This document shows, piece by piece, positions 1-8,921 of a DNA stretch of 64,000 nt. Every line of letters begins with the position of its first letter. Position 1 is the stretch's first letter. The stretch covers positions 372,001 through 436,000 of the forward strand of contig NZ_JAQZAJ010000003.1 of the NCBI RefSeq assembly GCF_028737195.1. The letters are read 5' to 3'. The notes beneath the pieces are model-generated. The model searched no databases, was not told where the DNA came from, and saw only the letters and a program-made list of their open reading frames with translations. The translations under genes were made by a program, and so were the position numbers. This DNA is from Pseudovibrio exalbescens. Lineage in GTDB: Bacteria; Pseudomonadota; Alphaproteobacteria; Rhizobiales; Stappiaceae.

Positions 1-2328
1 TGGACATTGATCACCAAGGATTTTGGCCTGCCGAAGGATCGACTTCTGGTTACGGTCTATTCCGAAGATCAGGAGGCATTCGACCTTTGGAAGAAGATCG
101 GCGGTCTGTCCGAGGACAAGATCATCCGCATTGCCACTTCAGACAATTTCTGGGCCATGGGTGACACCGGTCCGTGCGGCCCATGCTCCGAAATCTTCTA
201 TGATCATGGCGATCATATCTGGGGCGGCCCTCCAGGTTCTCCTGAGGAAGACGGCGATCGTTTCATCGAGATCTGGAACCTTGTGTTCATGCAGTATGAA
301 CAGCTGGCCTCAGAACGCATCGACCTGCCGCGTCCCTCCATTGACACCGGCATGGGTCTGGAGCGTATTGCAGCTGTTCTGCAAGGCGTTCACGACAACT
401 ACGACATCGACCTGTTCCGCGCGCTCATTGGCGCTTCTGAAAACCTTACCGGTGTTCAGGCGGAGGGCGAGCGTCAGGCCAGCCACCGCGTGATTGCTGA
501 CCACCTGCGTTCTACTGCATTCCTGATTGCGGATGGTGTGTTGCCTTCAAACGAAGGCCGCGGGTATGTTCTGCGCCGCATCATGCGCCGCGCCATGCGC
601 CATGCAAACCTGCTCGGTGCGCGCGATCCGCTCATCTTCAAGATGGTGCCAACCTTGGTGCGCGAAATGGGTCAGGCCTATCCTGAGCTGGTGCGTGCCG
701 AAAGCCTCATCACCGAAACCTTGCAGCTTGAAGAAAAGCGTTTCATCAAGACTCTGGAGCGCGGCCTTGGCCTTCTGGACGACGCCACCTCCTCCTTGGC
801 TGAGGGCGAGCAGCTTGATGGCGAGACCGCCTTCAAACTCTATGACACCTACGGCTTCCCGCTGGATCTGACACAGGATGCGCTGCGCAACCGTAACATC
901 TCCGTGGATACCGACGGCTTTGATCAGGCCATGGAACGCCAGCGTGCTGAAGCGCGCGCCGCGTGGTCCGGGTCCGGTGAAGCGGCCACGGACGCGGTTT
1001 GGTTCACCTTGAAGGAAAAGCTCGGTGCGACCGAGTTCCTTGGCTATGAAACCGAAAAGGCAGAAGGTGTTGCCACGGCGTTCGTCAAGGATGGGGAAGA
1101 GGTTGCCAGCCTGAAGGCTGGTGAAACCGGCATTGTGGTCTTGAACCAAACCCCGTTCTACGGCGAGTCTGGTGGTCAGGTCGGTGATACTGGCGTCATG
1201 ATTGGCGAAGGCTTCAAGGCCACGGTTACCGACACCCAGAAGAAAGCCGATGGCCTGTTCATCCACCACGTCGAAGTGACGGAAGGTGCGGTCAAGGCTG
1301 GCGACGCACTGGAGCTGGAAGTTGACCATGCGCGCCGCACGGCGATCCGCTCCAATCACTCCGCAACGCACCTTGTTCATGAAGCTCTGCGCGAAGTTCT
1401 GGGCGATCACGTTGCCCAGAAGGGCTCTCTGGTTACGCCAGAACGCCTGCGTTTTGACTTCTCCCATCCCAAGCCCGTTGCGGATGAGGAACTGGTGACC
1501 ATCGAGCGCCTTGCCAACGAGATCGTTCTGCAGAACACGCCAGTCGAAACCCGCCTGATGGAAGTGGACGAGGCCATTGAGGCCGGTGCCATGGCTCTGT
1601 TCGGTGAGAAGTACGGCGACGAAGTGCGTGTGGTGTCCATGGGGCTCGCAACCGAAGGCGACAACGCTGGCAAGACTTACTCCTTGGAACTGTGCGGTGG
1701 TACGCACGTCACCCGTACCGGTGACATTGGTCTTGTGACCTTGGTGACCGAAGGGGCCGTGGCAGCGGGCGTTCGCCGTATTGAAGCGCTTACAGGAACG
1801 GAAGCACGCAAGTATCTTGCCCAGCAGGATGCCTTGATGCGTCAGTCCGCTGGTCTTTTGAAAACCAGCCCGGCCGACGTACCGGCCCGCATTGAAGCGT
1901 TGCTGGATGAGCGCAAGAAGCTGGAGCGCGAACTGGCCGAAGCCAAGAAGAAGCTTGCCATGGGTGGCGGTGCTGGCGGCGACAACGGTGTGCGTGAAGC
2001 TGGCAGCTTCAAGTTGATGGCCCGCGTTGTGGAAGGCATGAACCCGAAGGACCTGAAGTCCGTGGCCGACGAGGGCAAGACCTCTTTGGGCTCTGGTGTT
2101 GTGACCATCATCAACGTGGCTGAGGACGGCAAGGCCGCAATCGTTGTGGGCGTCACCAGCGATCTCACTGACAAGTTGTCTGCTGTGGATCTGGTGCGCA
2201 TTGGCTCCGAGGCTCTGGGTGGACGTGGCGGCGGTGGCCGTCCGGACATGGCTCAAGCTGGCGGCCCAGACGGCTCCAAGGCCGATGCTGCAGTTGAAGC
2301 GATTGAGACTGCATTGAAAAATGCATAG
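1..2328 (+). CDS. alaS: Alanyl-tRNA synthetase, 5'-truncated by the window edge
   Basis: Charges tRNA-Ala with alanine in the cytoplasm and hydrolyses mischarged Ser/Gly-tRNA. The reading frame is open from base 1 ([16 protein letters not shown]), so the true start and roughly the first 100 residues lie outside the window; family members are about 880 residues. The aminoacylation core is followed by the editing domain with its zinc-type HxxxH ([10 protein letters not shown], near base 1355) and Cys-x3-His (CGGTHVTR, near base 1695). A coiled coil ([12 protein letters not shown]) and the glycine-rich C-Ala domain ([16 protein letters not shown]) follow, so the 3' part is complete. A strong terminator comes directly after the stop. 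The family assignment is secure. Confidence 0.98.
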   Translation, partial: WTLITKDFGLPKDRLLVTVYSEDQEAFDLWKKIGGLSEDKIIRIATSDNFWAMGDTGPCGPCSEIFYDHGDHIWGGPPGSPEEDGDRFIEIWNLVFMQYEQLASERIDLPRPSIDTGMGLERIAAVLQGVHDNYDIDLFRALIGASENLTGVQAEGERQASHRVIADHLRSTAFLIADGVLPSNEGRGYVLRRIMRRAMRHANLLGARDPLIFKMVPTLVREMGQAYPELVRAESLITETLQLEEKRFIKTLERGLGLLDDATSSLAEGEQLDGETAFKLYDTYGFPLDLTQDALRNRNISVDTDGFDQAMERQRAEARAAWSGSGEAATDAVWFTLKEKLGATEFLGYETEKAEGVATAFVKDGEEVASLKAGETGIVVLNQTPFYGESGGQVGDTGVMIGEGFKATVTDTQKKADGLFIHHVEVTEGAVKAGDALELEVDHARRTAIRSNHSATHLVHEALREVLGDHVAQKGSLVTPERLRFDFSHPKPVADEELVTIERLANEIVLQNTPVETRLMEVDEAIEAGAMALFGEKYGDEVRVVSMGLATEGDNAGKTYSLELCGGTHVTRTGDIGLVTLVTEGAVAAGVRRIEALTGTEARKYLAQQDALMRQSAGLLKTSPADVPARIEALLDERKKLERELAEAKKKLAMGGGAGGDNGVREAGSFKLMARVVEGMNPKDLKSVADEGKTSLGSGVVTIINVAEDGKAAIVVGVTSDLTDKLSAVDLVRIGSEALGGRGGGGRPDMAQAGGPDGSKADAAVEAIETALKNA

Positions 2329-2353
2329 CGGCTCCACCGCTTAGGCAGTTGAG

Positions 2354-2382
2354 AAGGGAGGGGCCGCACCCCTCCCTTTTTT
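2354..2382 (+). terminator. Intrinsic terminator of alaS
   Basis: A 10-bp perfect stem (AAGGGAGGGG with CCCCTCCCTT) around a 5-nt loop is followed by a run of six T. It sits 25 nt after the alaS stop codon. Confidence 0.92.
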
Positions 2383-2443
2383 GTTTTTGAAAGCCTTTTT
2401 GGCTATAAGCCGAAAATCAATTCTCTTTACGGAAGGTCGGTTG

Positions 2444-3619
2444 ATGGCCCGTCAGCTGAAAAAAGACGTCTACGATATCCTTGAAAAAGGTGCCACGACA
2501 CATCCCGTTGCCAAGCACCTCAACAAGTTCATTGTGGCGTTGATCCTCTTGAACGTTGGCCTTGCCGTCATGGAGACCGAGCCGTGGTTCGGCAAAGGCT
2601 GGCCAACGTTGCTTATTGCGCTGGATATGGGCGCGGGTCTCATCTTTCTTGTCGAATACGTGCTGCGCCTCTGGGTCGCGGATCTGCATCCGCCGCTGCG
2701 CCGCTATCAGCCGTGGCGTGCGCGCCTGCAATATGCCATTCAGCCGCTGGCCATTATCGATCTGCTGGCAGTTCTGCCGTTCATCCTTGCGGTCTTAACC
2801 GACTATGTCACATGGAAAGCCTTTGTAATCCTGCGCTTGTTGCGCTTCATGAAGATCGCCCGTTACTCACCGGCCATGCGGTCGTTGGCCTCGGCGGTGG
2901 TTACCGAGCGCAAGGCGATCATGGCCAGTCTGGTGATCATTTTTGGCACCATCCTCATCGCCGCTACCACCATGTACCTGGTGGAGCACCAGGCCCAACC
3001 GGAAAAGCTGGGCACCATTCCAGATGCCATGTGGTGGGCGTTTGCTACCCTCACCACCGTTGGTTATGGCGATGTGGTGCCGATCACCTGGGCGGGAAAG
3101 GTGGTGGCGTCCATTGTGATGCTTACCGGGTATTGCCTGTTTGCGTTGCCGGTGGGCATCATCGGCACGGCCTTCGTGCGTGAAATCAACTCCCGCGATT
3201 TTGTCGTCAGCTGGTCCATGGTGGCAGAAGTGCCCATGTTTGAGGACCTGTCGGCCATCGAGATCAAGGAGGTGGCGCACCTGCTCAAATCACAGAGCGC
3301 CGTCGACAATGAGGAGATTGTTCGGCGCGGGGAGCGCGCAGATGCGCTTTACCTCATCACCTCCGGTGCTGTCGTTGCCATCACGCCAGATGGGCAAACG
3401 CGTCTGGAGCAGGGGCAGTATTTCGGCGAGATGGTGCCTCATGGTGATGCTGAGCGCACAGCCTCGGTCTACGCAACGGAGCCCTCTCAGTTTCTGGTGC
3501 TGCGTCTTGAAGATCTTCGGGATCTCATGCGCCGTACGCCGGAGCTTGCCACCAAGGTCGCCCACCGGGCATTTGAGGCAACCAAGTCGGGCATGCCTGC
3601 GGCGGGTCCAGACGCATGA
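2444..3619 (+). CDS. Cyclic-nucleotide-gated six-helix potassium channel
   Basis: Predicted inner-membrane K+ channel of 391 residues gated by a cyclic nucleotide, resembling the MloK1 type known from rhizobia. Hydrophobic segments S1-S4 come first, with an S4-like stretch LRLLRFMKIARYS. The pore carries the selectivity filter TTVGYGD (about residue 203), then S6. The C-terminal domain (about 265-375) has the cNMP phosphate-binding cassette pattern YFGEM followed by ERTASVYA, with the usual Gly-Glu and Arg-Thr-Ala residues. The start is the ATG at 2444, which has GGAAGG 8 nt upstream; a longer frame from a TTG at 2381 would begin inside the alaS terminator. The ligand (cAMP or cGMP) cannot be read from sequence. 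Confidence 0.9.
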   Translation: MARQLKKDVYDILEKGATTHPVAKHLNKFIVALILLNVGLAVMETEPWFGKGWPTLLIALDMGAGLIFLVEYVLRLWVADLHPPLRRYQPWRARLQYAIQPLAIIDLLAVLPFILAVLTDYVTWKAFVILRLLRFMKIARYSPAMRSLASAVVTERKAIMASLVIIFGTILIAATTMYLVEHQAQPEKLGTIPDAMWWAFATLTTVGYGDVVPITWAGKVVASIVMLTGYCLFALPVGIIGTAFVREINSRDFVVSWSMVAEVPMFEDLSAIEIKEVAHLLKSQSAVDNEEIVRRGERADALYLITSGAVVAITPDGQTRLEQGQYFGEMVPHGDAERTASVYATEPSQFLVLRLEDLRDLMRRTPELATKVAHRAFEATKSGMPAAGPDA

Positions 3620-3635
3620 GATCCCTTGGCCCCTC

Positions 3636-4610
3636 TCAGGGCCTGTCCGTTTGTGCAATCGGGCCGATCACTTCAATCTTGTTGGTCCAGATGTAGCCCT
3701 CAAAGTTCTGAAGGGGGCGGTAGGTGTCCTCGCTGTCCAGACCGTCGCTTGCCTGCGTGTCACCCACCGGGCCCATGGCAATCACCGTGGACCCTTGGGC
3801 CTTCAGGCGGGCGGCAAACCGGTGCGGCCAGCCCCACACCATCCATGTGTAGTCGCTGGGTACGCCAATCACCGTTTCCCGGCACTGGCTTGGTACATAT
3901 CCTGACCAACCGAACAGGAAATAGTTCTTCAAGCACTGCTTGGTCTGCTGCTTTGTGAAGCTGTGAAGGTTTGGCACGCGTGCCAGAGTATAGTTCACTG
4001 GCACAGGGTGACCATAAACACCCCAGACTTGATCCAGCCGCTCTGGCTGTTGTTGAAGAAACGCCACAAAACGTTCGGCTTCCAGTGCCTGTTTGGATTT
4101 GTAGTTGATCAGGAATCTGGCCTCGGGCAGGGCGTCGAATACTTCCGTAAGTTCCGGCATCAAGCCAATGCCTGTACCGCGAAACGGGAAGCTCTGGCCT
4201 CCATCTGCGGTGTAGCCCCAACCGATATCGAGTGCCTTGAGATCGCTCATCGATTTGCTGCGGGTTTCGCCGCTGCCATTACTCCTGCACTCCGAAGTCC
4301 AGTCATGGAACACGGCCAGCTTGCCGTCGGTGGTGGGGTGAATGTCAATCTCCACCACATCCGCGCCCAGTTCCACCGCCTTCTTCATGGAGGCGATGGT
4401 GTTTTCCAGATAGCTGTGCGTGGGCGGGTCAATGCGCGTTGCCGTGCAGGTGTCGTTCGCCAGATTTTCTCTGTGATAGGTCAGGTGAACACCGCGGTGG
4501 GCGATCAGTTGCGCCTCGGCCGTGCTGCCGAGATCTGCAATCCACGATGCGTTTGTGAGGTACAGTGTTGCAGCAAGTCCCCCAAACGCTGCAAGGCCCC
4601 ATCGCAGCAT
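3636..4610 (-). CDS. Glycerophosphodiester phosphodiesterase, membrane-anchored or exported
   Basis: Hydrolyses glycerophosphodiesters to glycerol-3-phosphate and an alcohol. The 324-residue protein begins with a hydrophobic segment (residues 4-22) that is a signal peptide or anchor, pointing to periplasmic action. The GDPD TIM-barrel signatures are present: HRG at 38-40, the metal-binding EIDIHPTTDG (Glu87, Asp89) and FHD with His102. The middle is longer than in minimal UgpQ proteins and contains several cysteines, consistent with an exported form. It converges on the K+ channel gene with 16 nt between the stop codons. Natural substrate unknown. Confidence 0.88.
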   Translation of the reverse strand: MLRWGLAAFGGLAATLYLTNASWIADLGSTAEAQLIAHRGVHLTYHRENLANDTCTATRIDPPTHSYLENTIASMKKAVELGADVVEIDIHPTTDGKLAVFHDWTSECRSNGSGETRSKSMSDLKALDIGWGYTADGGQSFPFRGTGIGLMPELTEVFDALPEARFLINYKSKQALEAERFVAFLQQQPERLDQVWGVYGHPVPVNYTLARVPNLHSFTKQQTKQCLKNYFLFGWSGYVPSQCRETVIGVPSDYTWMVWGWPHRFAARLKAQGSTVIAMGPVGDTQASDGLDSEDTYRPLQNFEGYIWTNKIEVIGPIAQTDRP

Positions 4611-4718
4611 GACCGTTCTCCGCTTCTAAACTCATAAGTGGTGGCCGTTGATTGCTGCAGTTTTTGGTAGGAATGGGGTCGGTCTGTGGTGATTGCATGG
4701 CGGTTGCAGTCTACCAAC

Positions 4719-4747
4719 AAAAAAGGGCGCCCGTTTCGGAGCGCCCT
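4719..4747 (-). terminator. Intrinsic terminator of icd
   Basis: Read on the minus strand, AGGGCGCTCC and CGGGCGCCCT form a hairpin with a GAAA loop followed by TTTTTT. It lies 25 nt beyond the icd stop. Confidence 0.88.
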
Positions 4748-4771
4748 GATTTTCTCTTGAACCCTGAAGGC

Positions 4772-5989
4772 TTACTTCGCAGCCATGGCCTTCTGAAGGT
4801 TCTCGTCCACCTTGTCCAGGAAGCCAGTTGTGGTCAGCCACTTCTGATCCGGGCCAACCAGCAGCGCCAGGTCCTTGGTCATGTGGCCGCTTTCAACGGT
4901 CTCGATGCAGACGCGCTCCAGCGTTTCAGCGAAGTCCTTCAGCTCGGCGTTGTCGTCGAGCTTTGCGCGGTGCGCCAGACCACGGGTCCACGCAAAGATG
5001 GAAGCGATGGAGTTGGTGGAGGTTTCTTCACCCTTCTGGTGCTGACGGTAGTGGCGGGTCACGGTGCCGTGCGCCGCTTCCGCTTCCACGGTCTTGCCGT
5101 CCGGTGTCATCAGAACGGAGGTCATCAGGCCCAGAGAGCCGAAGCCCTGTGCAACGGTGTCGGACTGCACGTCGCCATCGTAGTTCTTACAGGCCCAGAC
5201 GTAGCCACCGGACCACTTCATGGCTGCAGCAACCATGTCGTCGATCAGGCGGTGCTCGTACCAGATCTTTTCTGCTTCGAACTTTTCCTTGAACTCAGCT
5301 TCATAAACTTCCTGGAACAGGTCCTTGAAGCGGCCGTCATAGGCTTTCAGGATGGTGTTCTTGGTAGACAGGTAGCATGGCACCTTGCGGTTCAGGGCGT
5401 AGTTCATGGAGGCGCGGGCAAAGTCGCGGATGGAGTCATCCAGGTTGTACATTGCCATGGCAACGCCGGAGGATGGCGCATCGAAAACTTCGTGTTCGAT
5501 CTCGGTGCCGTCTTCGCCCACGAACTTGACGGTCAGCTTGCCTTTGCCCGGGAATTTGAAGTCAGTCGCGCGGTACTGGTCACCGAATGCGTGACGGCCA
5601 ACGATGATTGGCTGTGTCCAGCCTGGAACCAGACGCGGCACGTTGTTCATGATGATTGGCTCACGGAAGATCACGCCACCCAGGATGTTACGGATGGTGC
5701 CGTTTGGCGAGCGGTACATGCGCTTCAAGCCAAACTCTTCAACGCGGGCTTCATCTGGTGTGATGGTGGCGCACTTCACGCCAACGCCGTATTCCTTGAT
5801 GGCGTTCGCCGCATCGACGGTAATCTGGTCATCGGTCGCATCGCGGGCCTCAATGCCGAGGTCATAGTACTTCAGATCGATGTCGAGATACGGATGGATC
5901 AGCTTGTCTTTGATGAACTGCCAGATGATGCGGGTCATCTCGTCGCCGTCGAGTTCGACGACCGGATTGGCAACTTTGATCTTCGCCAT
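4772..5989 (-). CDS. icd: NADP-dependent isocitrate dehydrogenase, eukaryote-like dimeric type
   Basis: Oxidative decarboxylation of isocitrate to 2-oxoglutarate in the TCA cycle, producing NADPH. The 405-residue product starts [20 protein letters not shown] and matches the homodimeric subfamily II found in alphaproteobacteria and eukaryotes rather than the E. coli type. The start is the ATG at 5989, with GAGGT about 11 nt upstream on the minus strand; the same frame could extend 34 codons further, but that region has no family similarity. It is a single-gene unit closed by its own terminator. A long antisense open frame over it is a shadow. Confidence 0.96.
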   Translation of the reverse strand: MAKIKVANPVVELDGDEMTRIIWQFIKDKLIHPYLDIDLKYYDLGIEARDATDDQITVDAANAIKEYGVGVKCATITPDEARVEEFGLKRMYRSPNGTIRNILGGVIFREPIIMNNVPRLVPGWTQPIIVGRHAFGDQYRATDFKFPGKGKLTVKFVGEDGTEIEHEVFDAPSSGVAMAMYNLDDSIRDFARASMNYALNRKVPCYLSTKNTILKAYDGRFKDLFQEVYEAEFKEKFEAEKIWYEHRLIDDMVAAAMKWSGGYVWACKNYDGDVQSDTVAQGFGSLGLMTSVLMTPDGKTVEAEAAHGTVTRHYRQHQKGEETSTNSIASIFAWTRGLAHRAKLDDNAELKDFAETLERVCIETVESGHMTKDLALLVGPDQKWLTTTGFLDKVDENLQKAMAAK

Positions 5990-6047
5990 GGTGGTTTGAC
6001 CTCGTGTTTTTGAACTGTAATGGATTGGCCTGAGCCCGAATTCGCTC

Positions 6048-6059
6048 CGTGTATACACG
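6048..6059. promoter_or_regulatory. Perfect 12-bp palindrome upstream of icd
   Basis: CGTGTATACACG is its own reverse complement and lies between the presumed icd promoter and its start codon. A dimeric regulator could bind here; no regulator family is recognised from the sequence. Confidence 0.3.
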
Positions 6060-6243
6060 TGTGCGCAATCTGATGCCAGCTCGAAATCCATAGTTTGGAC
6101 AGGTCGTGTATAGCACTATGGGAAAACACGGAATAGCGCTCTCAGGCGCTAACACCGCCGGAAAACTGCTCTAATCCTACGAAAATGCGCAATTTTGAGG
6201 TGTAAGTGGATCAACTGACCCTTGGTAATGCCAAAAACGGGTC

Positions 6244-6272
6244 ATCGGGCAATTCTTCGTGAACTGCCCGAT
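6244..6272 (-). terminator. Possible terminator of the HdeD-like gene
   Basis: ATCGGGCAGTTC and GAATTGCCCGAT form a 12-bp stem with one G-T wobble pair. On the minus strand the T tract comes only after a further 6 nt (GACCCGTTTTT), so termination efficiency is doubtful. Confidence 0.4.
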
Positions 6273-6302
6273 TCTGTTTCTAGATTGCATGCGTCATGCG
6301 TT

Positions 6303-6890
6303 TCAGGTCGCGCCTTGGGCGTTGGAAATCGCCCGTGCGGTCAGCGCAATGGCAATGTAGCTCCAGCCATTGAAGATAATGGAGATGCCCACGATCAGGC
6401 CAAGGGCCCATGCCGCGGAAAGCGGGAACTCAAAGAAGATGCACAGACCGGCGAGCAATGAGATGACACCCGCGGTCAGGATCCAGCCCCAGCCATCGTG
6501 CGGCTTCAGTTTCAGGGAAAACATGATTTGAGAGATGCCCTGAATGATGAAAACCGCTGCAAGAACGAGGGTGAGGGCAGCTGTGCCGAACGCCGGATTA
6601 TAATAAACGGCCGCGCCACCGATAATGGCAATCACGCCGGTAATGAGCTGCCACAGGAAGCCGCTCCACTCTTTCACGGAGAAGGCGTGCCAAATCTGAA
6701 TGGCACCGCCAATCACAAGCACCGCTGCGATTACCAAAGCCACGGCGATGGATGATGCCAGTGGCATGGCAATGACAACCATGCCGCCGATTACCAGAAG
6801 TACACCTAGAGCCAGAAAACGACCCCACTTGTCGACCACCATCTGCGTCATGCTGGAGGTGATCATTGGACCGCTTGCTTGTTGGGTCAT
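6303..6890 (-). CDS. HdeD-family membrane protein
   Basis: A 195-residue polytopic inner-membrane protein with about six hydrophobic helices arranged as three similar pairs, typical of the HdeD/DUF308 family. In E. coli HdeD is linked to acid resistance at high cell density; the biochemical activity of the family is not established. The ATG at 6890 is preceded on its own strand by AGGAGGG. The gene is divergent from trmJ and has no obvious operon partner. The family is clear from the pattern WGRFLALGVLLVIGGMVVI and the glycine-rich helices; the role in this organism is unknown. Confidence 0.85.
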   Translation of the reverse strand: MTQQASGPMITSSMTQMVVDKWGRFLALGVLLVIGGMVVIAMPLASSIAVALVIAAVLVIGGAIQIWHAFSVKEWSGFLWQLITGVIAIIGGAAVYYNPAFGTAALTLVLAAVFIIQGISQIMFSLKLKPHDGWGWILTAGVISLLAGLCIFFEFPLSAAWALGLIVGISIIFNGWSYIAIALTARAISNAQGAT

Positions 6891-7156
6891 TGCATTTCCC
6901 TCCTAAAAGGTTGTTGCGGCTTGCATCCTTCCCGCCGCACAAGGAACACCGCCAGCGGCGATGCCTCCGGGCGATATCGGAAGCTTACCCTAGGGTAATT
7001 TTATTAGCGATCCGATAATTTGTCAGCACCTGCAACTTATGGGGGAGGGGCGGTCTGTGTGGTGCCAGGGGCTGTTGTTTTGCGGCCCTGTGACTTTTTC
7101 CGCGGCGTCTTCGGCTTTTGCTGGAAATTGAAAGGGCGATCCGCTATCTGAGCGGC

Positions 7157-7930
7157 ATGTCTGAGATGGAACAAACCCCAACACCTTCCCGCCCGCCGGT
7201 TGTCATCCTGTGCGAACCGCAGCTGGGCGAGAACATTGGCATGGTGGCCCGTGCCATGGCGAACTTTGGCCTGCATGATCTGCGCATTGTCAATCCGCGC
7301 GACGGCTGGCCAAGCGAAAAGGCGCGCTCTGCTGCAAGCCGTGCCGATCATGTGATTGATGCGGTTCAGGTCTTCGACCGGGTTGAAGACGCGGTTGCCG
7401 ACATTCAGTTGCTGTTTGCCACCACCGCGCGCAACCGCGACATTCCCAAGCCTGTTGTTGGCCCGGACGAAGCTGCGGCCGAAGCGGTGGCGTTTGGTCA
7501 GAAGGAGCTTACCACCGGCTACATGTTTGGCCGCGAGCGCTGGGGCCTCAACAACGATGAGGTGGCGCTCTCCAACAAGATTGTCACCTTGCCGGTCGAT
7601 CCCTCATACGCCTCGCTCAACATTGCTCAGGCGGTGTTGGTCTGTGCTTATGAGTGGCGCCGCACTGCAACGTCCGGCCAGCTGCCGTTCACGCTTGACG
7701 ATTATGAAGGTGAGCCTGCGTCTCAGGAAGCCATTCAGCGTATGTTCGAGCACTTGGAAGGCGCGCTGGATGTGCGCGGTTTCTTCCGTCCGGTGGAAAA
7801 GAAGCCGGTGACGGTGCGCCGCCTGCGCAACATCTTCCAGAAGGCCGATCTGACGGACAATGAAGTGCGCATTCTGCGCGGTGTGATTGCCAGCTTCGAA
7901 AAGTATCCGGCCAAGTACGGTAATGAGTGA
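7157..7930 (+). CDS. trmJ: TrmJ-type tRNA (cytidine/uridine-2'-O-)-methyltransferase
   Basis: SPOUT-family RNA 2'-O-methyltransferase, 257 residues, expected to modify position 32 of several tRNAs using S-adenosylmethionine. Motif 1 is near the N-terminus (PQLGENIGMVARAMANFGL). The trefoil-knot SAM site is GRERWGLNNDEVALSNK followed by YASLNIAQAV. The start is placed at the ATG (MSEMEQTP) at 7157; an in-frame TTG 13 codons earlier is possible but unlikely. The stop overlaps the presumed murI start by 8 nt, so the two genes are probably cotranscribed. The exact RNA target is inferred from the family. Confidence 0.9.
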   Translation: MSEMEQTPTPSRPPVVILCEPQLGENIGMVARAMANFGLHDLRIVNPRDGWPSEKARSAASRADHVIDAVQVFDRVEDAVADIQLLFATTARNRDIPKPVVGPDEAAAEAVAFGQKELTTGYMFGRERWGLNNDEVALSNKIVTLPVDPSYASLNIAQAVLVCAYEWRRTATSGQLPFTLDDYEGEPASQEAIQRMFEHLEGALDVRGFFRPVEKKPVTVRRLRNIFQKADLTDNEVRILRGVIASFEKYPAKYGNE

Positions 7931-8726
7931 ACGGCAGTCCTTCGTTGATCCGGTTACCATTGAACCCGGCCAGTGCGATGTTGTTGGTCGGATCATGGTT
8001 TTTGACAGTGGCATCGGTGGGCTCACCGTTGCCCGTCAGATCCAGCGCAACCGGCCCAATGAAGGCCTGCTTTATGTCGCGGATGACCTGGGCTTTCCCT
8101 ATGGCGATTGGGAGGAGGGGGCTCTTGGCGATCACATTGAAGAAGTCGTCGCTCGGTTTGCTGCAAAGTGGCAGCCCTCAGCTCTTGTCATTGCCTGCAA
8201 TACAGCCTCCACGCTGGTGCTGCCGCGGCTCAGAGCGCGGTTTTCGTTTCCGATTGTTGGCACGGTGCCAGCCATAAAGCCCGCTGCTGAAAAGACAGTT
8301 TCCGGCGTTGTCGCGGTCCTTGCCACGCCGGGAACGGTGCGCCGTGACTATACGCGAGACCTCATCTCGAAATACGCCAAGGGCGTTCATGTGGAACTTG
8401 TTGGCGCGACTCGTATTGCCCAGCTTGCGGAAGACAAAATGGCGGGCCGGGATGTGGATACTGCGCTCTTGCTGCAACAGATCTCGCCGTGCTTCGTGGA
8501 ATATCAAGACAAACGCACAGATTGCGTTGTATTGGGTTGTACACACTACCCATTTCTCCTAGAGGAACTGGAGCAGATTGCTCCTTGGCCTGTGGCGTGG
8601 ATTGATCCTTCGCCTGCGGTAGCACGTCAGCTTGACCGTGTTCTTGCACAAGGGGCAGGTGCTGAATGCACGACAACTCTTTACAGGTACACATCGGGTA
8701 AGGACTTTCCGTCTCTTACCTTCTGA
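7923..8726 (+). CDS. murI: Glutamate racemase
   Basis: Interconverts L- and D-glutamate for peptidoglycan synthesis in the cytoplasm. The 267-residue frame holds the DSGIGGLTV motif (residues 28-36) and both catalytic cysteines: Cys92 in VIACNTAS and Cys206 in VLGCTHYP. The ATG at 7923 overlaps the trmJ stop by 8 nt. No good Shine-Dalgarno is visible, and an internal ATG at 7995 (MVFDSGIGG), which gives the more usual N-terminus, is a real alternative. Translational coupling to trmJ favours the upstream start. Confidence 0.93.
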   Translation: MSERQSFVDPVTIEPGQCDVVGRIMVFDSGIGGLTVARQIQRNRPNEGLLYVADDLGFPYGDWEEGALGDHIEEVVARFAAKWQPSALVIACNTASTLVLPRLRARFSFPIVGTVPAIKPAAEKTVSGVVAVLATPGTVRRDYTRDLISKYAKGVHVELVGATRIAQLAEDKMAGRDVDTALLLQQISPCFVEYQDKRTDCVVLGCTHYPFLLEELEQIAPWPVAWIDPSPAVARQLDRVLAQGAGAECTTTLYRYTSGKDFPSLTF

Positions 8727-8921
8727 CCAGCTTCAGTTTTCGAAGCATGGGCATTTTCAGTTAATTCGCAGCTCTTTGCCGCCTTAACTGTTGCGTGACC
8801 AAGGAAAGTGACGCAGCGTGACTGTGTTCGTGTGGTCTGCTTTCTTGTTTTGCAGAAGGCGGCGAACCGTTTTGGCGCGTCAAGGTACACACATAAACAA
8901 CAACCGGAAGGGAGATTGAGC

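Larger units (their letters stand above)
5990..6302. other. Intergenic region upstream of icd, with a 12-bp palindrome
   Basis: About 310 nt without a gene between the icd start and the 3' end of the HdeD-like gene. It should hold the icd promoter. The one clear element is the perfect palindrome CGTGTATACACG at 6048-6059, about 60 nt upstream of the icd ATG. A TGCTATAC sequence near 6110 on the minus strand resembles an extended -10 but has no convincing -35. Confidence 0.5.

Noticed and set aside
547-2337. 596-codon open frame antisense to alaS
   Set aside because: Shadow of the conserved alaS coding strand, without ribosome binding site or family similarity.
4652-6013. 453-codon open frame antisense to icd
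   Set aside because: Shadow of icd; it also crosses the icd terminator.
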